Source: Escarpia spicata
Taxonomy: Eukaryota; Annelida; Polychaeta; Sabellida; Siboglinidae
DNA length: 64,000 nucleotides
NCBI GenBank assembly: GCA_963995525.1
Contig: CAXEFP010000902.1
Span: forward strand, 434,001 to 498,000
Direction: 5' to 3'
Every line of letters starts with the position of its first letter. Within the stretch, counting starts at the first letter, position 1. Shown piece by piece: positions 61,401 through 64,000 of the stretch. The notes beneath the pieces were generated by a model. That model ran no database searches and had not been told where the DNA came from. It saw only the letters and a program-made list of their open reading frames with translations. The position numbers and the translations under genes are program-made.

Positions 61401-64000
61401 TTGTAACATGCAAAACATATATTTGGGGTAAGACTACATTAAGGATCCGTCCGCCAAAAAAAGTGCACTACAAATACCGTTTTGCAGTGAAATGCATAAA
61501 TGTTGTTCGAACACTTTGACATGGGACATGTTTGTCTCGTGAGTACTGAACGTACTGCTCCTTTAGACAAGATAAACCATCAAATGGGGTTGAGTTTTCA
61601 CACCTATAACTTACGTAATATGTTCTTGTAACTTACGTGACGGAGATAAAACGGTAACATGCATTCCCATTTGTGGTTAATCTAGTTATGTGTGTAATTT
61701 GATATCAGGCTAGCCTTCGTGAAGGTTTGTAACATGCAGAACATCTATTTGGGGTAAGACCACATTAAGGATCCGTCAGCCGAAAAAAGTGCAATACAAA
61801 TACCGTTTTCTGTGATATGAATAAATGTTGTTCGAACACTTTGACATGGGACATGTTTGTCTCGTGATTATTCAATGTACTGCTGCTATAGACAACATAA
61901 AACATCAAATGGGGATGAATTTTCACAACTGTAACTTACGTAATATTTTCTTGTAACTTACGTGACGGATATAAAACGGTAACATGCATTCCCATTTGTG
62001 GTTAATCTAGTTATGTGTGTAGCTTGATATCAGTCTAGCCTTCATGAAGATTTGTAACATGCAAAATATATATTTGGGGTAAGACCACATTAAGGATCCG
62101 TCCGCCGAAAAAAGTGCACTACAAATACCGTTTTGCAGTGATATGCATAAATGTTGTTCGAACACTTTGATATGGGACATGTTTGTCTCGTGAGTACTGA
62201 ACGTACTGCTCCTTTAGACAAGATAAAACATCAAATGGGGATGAGTTTTCACACCTGTAACTTACGTAATATGTTCTTGTAACTTACGTGACGGAGATAA
62301 AACGGTAACATGCATTCCCATTTGTGGTTAATCTAGTTATGTGTGTAGCTTGATATCAGTCTAGCGTTCGTGAAGATTTGTAACATGCAGAACATCTATT
62401 TGGGGTAAAACCACATTCAGGATCCGTCTGCCGAAAAAGTGTACTTAAAATACCGTTTTCTGTGATATGCATACATTTTGTTCGAACACTTTGATATGGG
62501 ACATGTTTGTCTCGTGAGTACTGAATGTACTGCTGCTTTACACAATATAAAACATCAAATGTGGATGAGTTTTCACACCTACAACTTACGTAATATGTTC
62601 TTGTAACTTACGTGACGGAGATAAATCGGTAACATGCATTCCCATTTGTGGTTAATCTAATTATGTGTGTAGCTTGATAACAGTTTAGCCTTCGTGAAGA
62701 TTTGTAACATGCAAAACATATATTTGGGGTAAGACTACATTAAGGATCCGTCCGCCAAAAAAAGTGCACTACAAATACCGTTTTGCAGTGAAATGCATAA
62801 ATGTTGTTCGAACACTTTGACATGGGACATGTTTGTCTCGGGAGTACTGAACGTACTGCTCCTTTAGACAAGATAAACCATCAAATGGGGATGAGTTTTC
62901 ACACCTATAACTTACGTAATATGTTCTTGTAACTTACGTGACGGAGATAAAACGGTAACATGCATTCCCATTTGTGGTTAATCTAGTTATGTGTGTAACT
63001 TGATATCAGGCTAGCCTTCGTGAAGATTTGTAACATGCAGAACATCTATTTGGGGTAAGACCACATTAAGGATCCGTCAGCCGAAAAAAGTGCACTACAA
63101 ATACCGTTTTCTGTGATATGAATAAATGTTGTTCGAACACTTTGACATGGGACATGTTTGTCTCGTGATTATTCAATGTACTGCTGCTATAGACAACATA
63201 AAACATCAAATGGGGATGAATTTTCACAACTGTAACTTACGTAATATTTTCTTGTAACTTACGTGACGGATATAAAACGGTAACATGCATTCCCATTTGT
63301 GGTTAATACAATTATGTGTGTAGCTTGATATCAGTCTAGCCTTCATGATGATTTGTAACATGCAAAATATCTATTTGGGGTAAGACCACATTAAGGATCC
63401 GTCCGCCGAAAAAAGTGCACTATAAATACCGTTTTGCAGTGATATGCATAAATTTTGTTCGAACACTTTGATATGGGACATGTGTGTCTCGTGAGTACTG
63501 AACGTACTGCTCCTTTAGACAAGATAAAACATCAAATGGGGATGAGTTTTCACACCTATAACTTACGTAATATGTTCTTGTAACTTACGTGACGGAGATA
63601 AAACGGTAACATGCATTCCCATTTGTGGTTAATCTAGTTATGTGTGTAGCTTGATATCAGTCTAGCGTTCGTGAAGATTTGTAACATGCAGAACATCTAT
63701 TTGGGGTAAAACCACATTCAGGATCCGTCTGCCGAAAAAGTGTACTTAAAATACCGTTTTCTGTGATATGCATAAATTTTGTTCGAACACTTTGATATGG
63801 GACATGTTTGTCTCGTGAGTACTGAATGTACTGCTGCTTTACACAATATAAAACATCAAATGTGGATGAGTTTTCACACCTACAACTTACGTAATATGTT
63901 CTTGTAACTTACGTGACGGAGATAAAACGGTAACATGCATTCCCATTTGTGGTTAATCTAGTTATGTGTGTAGCTTGATATCAGTCTAGCGTTCGTGAAG
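58450..64000 (+). repeat. ~1300-bp 4-monomer higher-order pattern
   Basis: The B-type monomer recurs at 58458, 59759, 61062, 62362 and 63663, that is every 1300-1303 bp. GTGATTATTCAATG recurs near 61865 and 63166, 1301 bp apart. Between-copy divergence is higher than in the 11-mer, and the monomers between B-types vary in the first two units. Confidence 0.75.

Larger units (their letters stand above)
50810..64000 (+). repeat. Main satellite, forward array (~40 monomers)
   Basis: Monomers as before, resuming exactly where the array was broken by the LINE (TGAGTACTAAACGTACTGC at 50810). B-type monomers (TAGCGTTCGTG) recur at 52281, 53256 and 54231, and at 58458, 59759, 61062, 62362 and 63663. 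No gene seen. It runs off the end of the window. Confidence 0.95.

Noticed and set aside
13289..64000. Recurrent antisense frames of 60-92 residues in the satellite, in two recurring peptide families, as possible small genes
   Set aside because: They recur because the monomer recurs. Both strands of the monomer are variably open, variants shift or break the frames freely, and no codon-level constraint or start context is visible.
1..64000. CENP-B box (NTTCGNNNNANNCGGGN) in the main monomer
   Set aside because: TTCG occurs several times, and TTCGGCGGACGGATCC on the minus strand matches through the central A but lacks the final CGGG. No full match was found.

Overview
The window is eukaryotic, almost certainly animal, heterochromatin. 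About 53 of the 64 kb is tandem satellite DNA, and the only protein-coding traces belong to two retrotransposon families. No host gene, tRNA, rRNA or CRISPR array was seen. The animal assignment rests on a CR1-type LINE (esterase-like ORF1 tail, APE-type endonuclease, FADD reverse transcriptase) and a Penelope-like element (PLE) with a GIY-YIG endonuclease and a hammerhead ribozyme. The species cannot be told from this sequence alone.

Layout. 1-2178: main satellite (monomer about 325 bp, a BamHI site in nearly every monomer), forward. 2179-2706: a second satellite of 342-bp period. 2707-3117: a 40-bp minisatellite. 3117-8550: a rearranged PLE in two head-to-head halves. The minus-strand half carries reverse transcriptase (RT) and GIY-YIG endonuclease with one in-frame stop. 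The plus-strand half carries a pseudo-LTR, a hammerhead ribozyme and a long ORF with a NADAR-like (YbiA/DUF1768) domain followed by a Pro/Thr/Ser-rich tail. 8550-10832: main satellite, inverted. 10833-12217: main satellite, forward, so about 10837 is a palindrome centre. 12217-13288: a mirror-image block of the 342-bp and 40-bp repeats. 13289-47584: main satellite, forward. 47585-50809: a 5'-truncated CR1-like LINE on the minus strand. 50810-64000: main satellite, forward.

The main satellite is organised into several higher-order repeats (HORs) whose unit changes along the array: a 5207-bp (16-monomer) duplication at about 18-29 kb, a 1628-bp 5-mer at 26.3-31.7 kb, an almost invariant 3580-bp 11-mer in about three copies at 35.7-46.2 kb, a 975-bp 3-mer at 52.3-55.2 kb, and a roughly 1300-bp 4-mer at 58.4-64 kb. 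The CR1 insertion has an unoccupied paralogous site 1.3 kb away in satellite terms (52108/52109), so the order of events can be read directly.

The most unusual content is the NADAR-like ORF directly downstream of a PLE pseudo-LTR and ribozyme, in a region otherwise made of repeats. All domain and family names come from recognising motifs by eye. No database search or alignment was run, and lengths, boundaries and identities are hand estimates.
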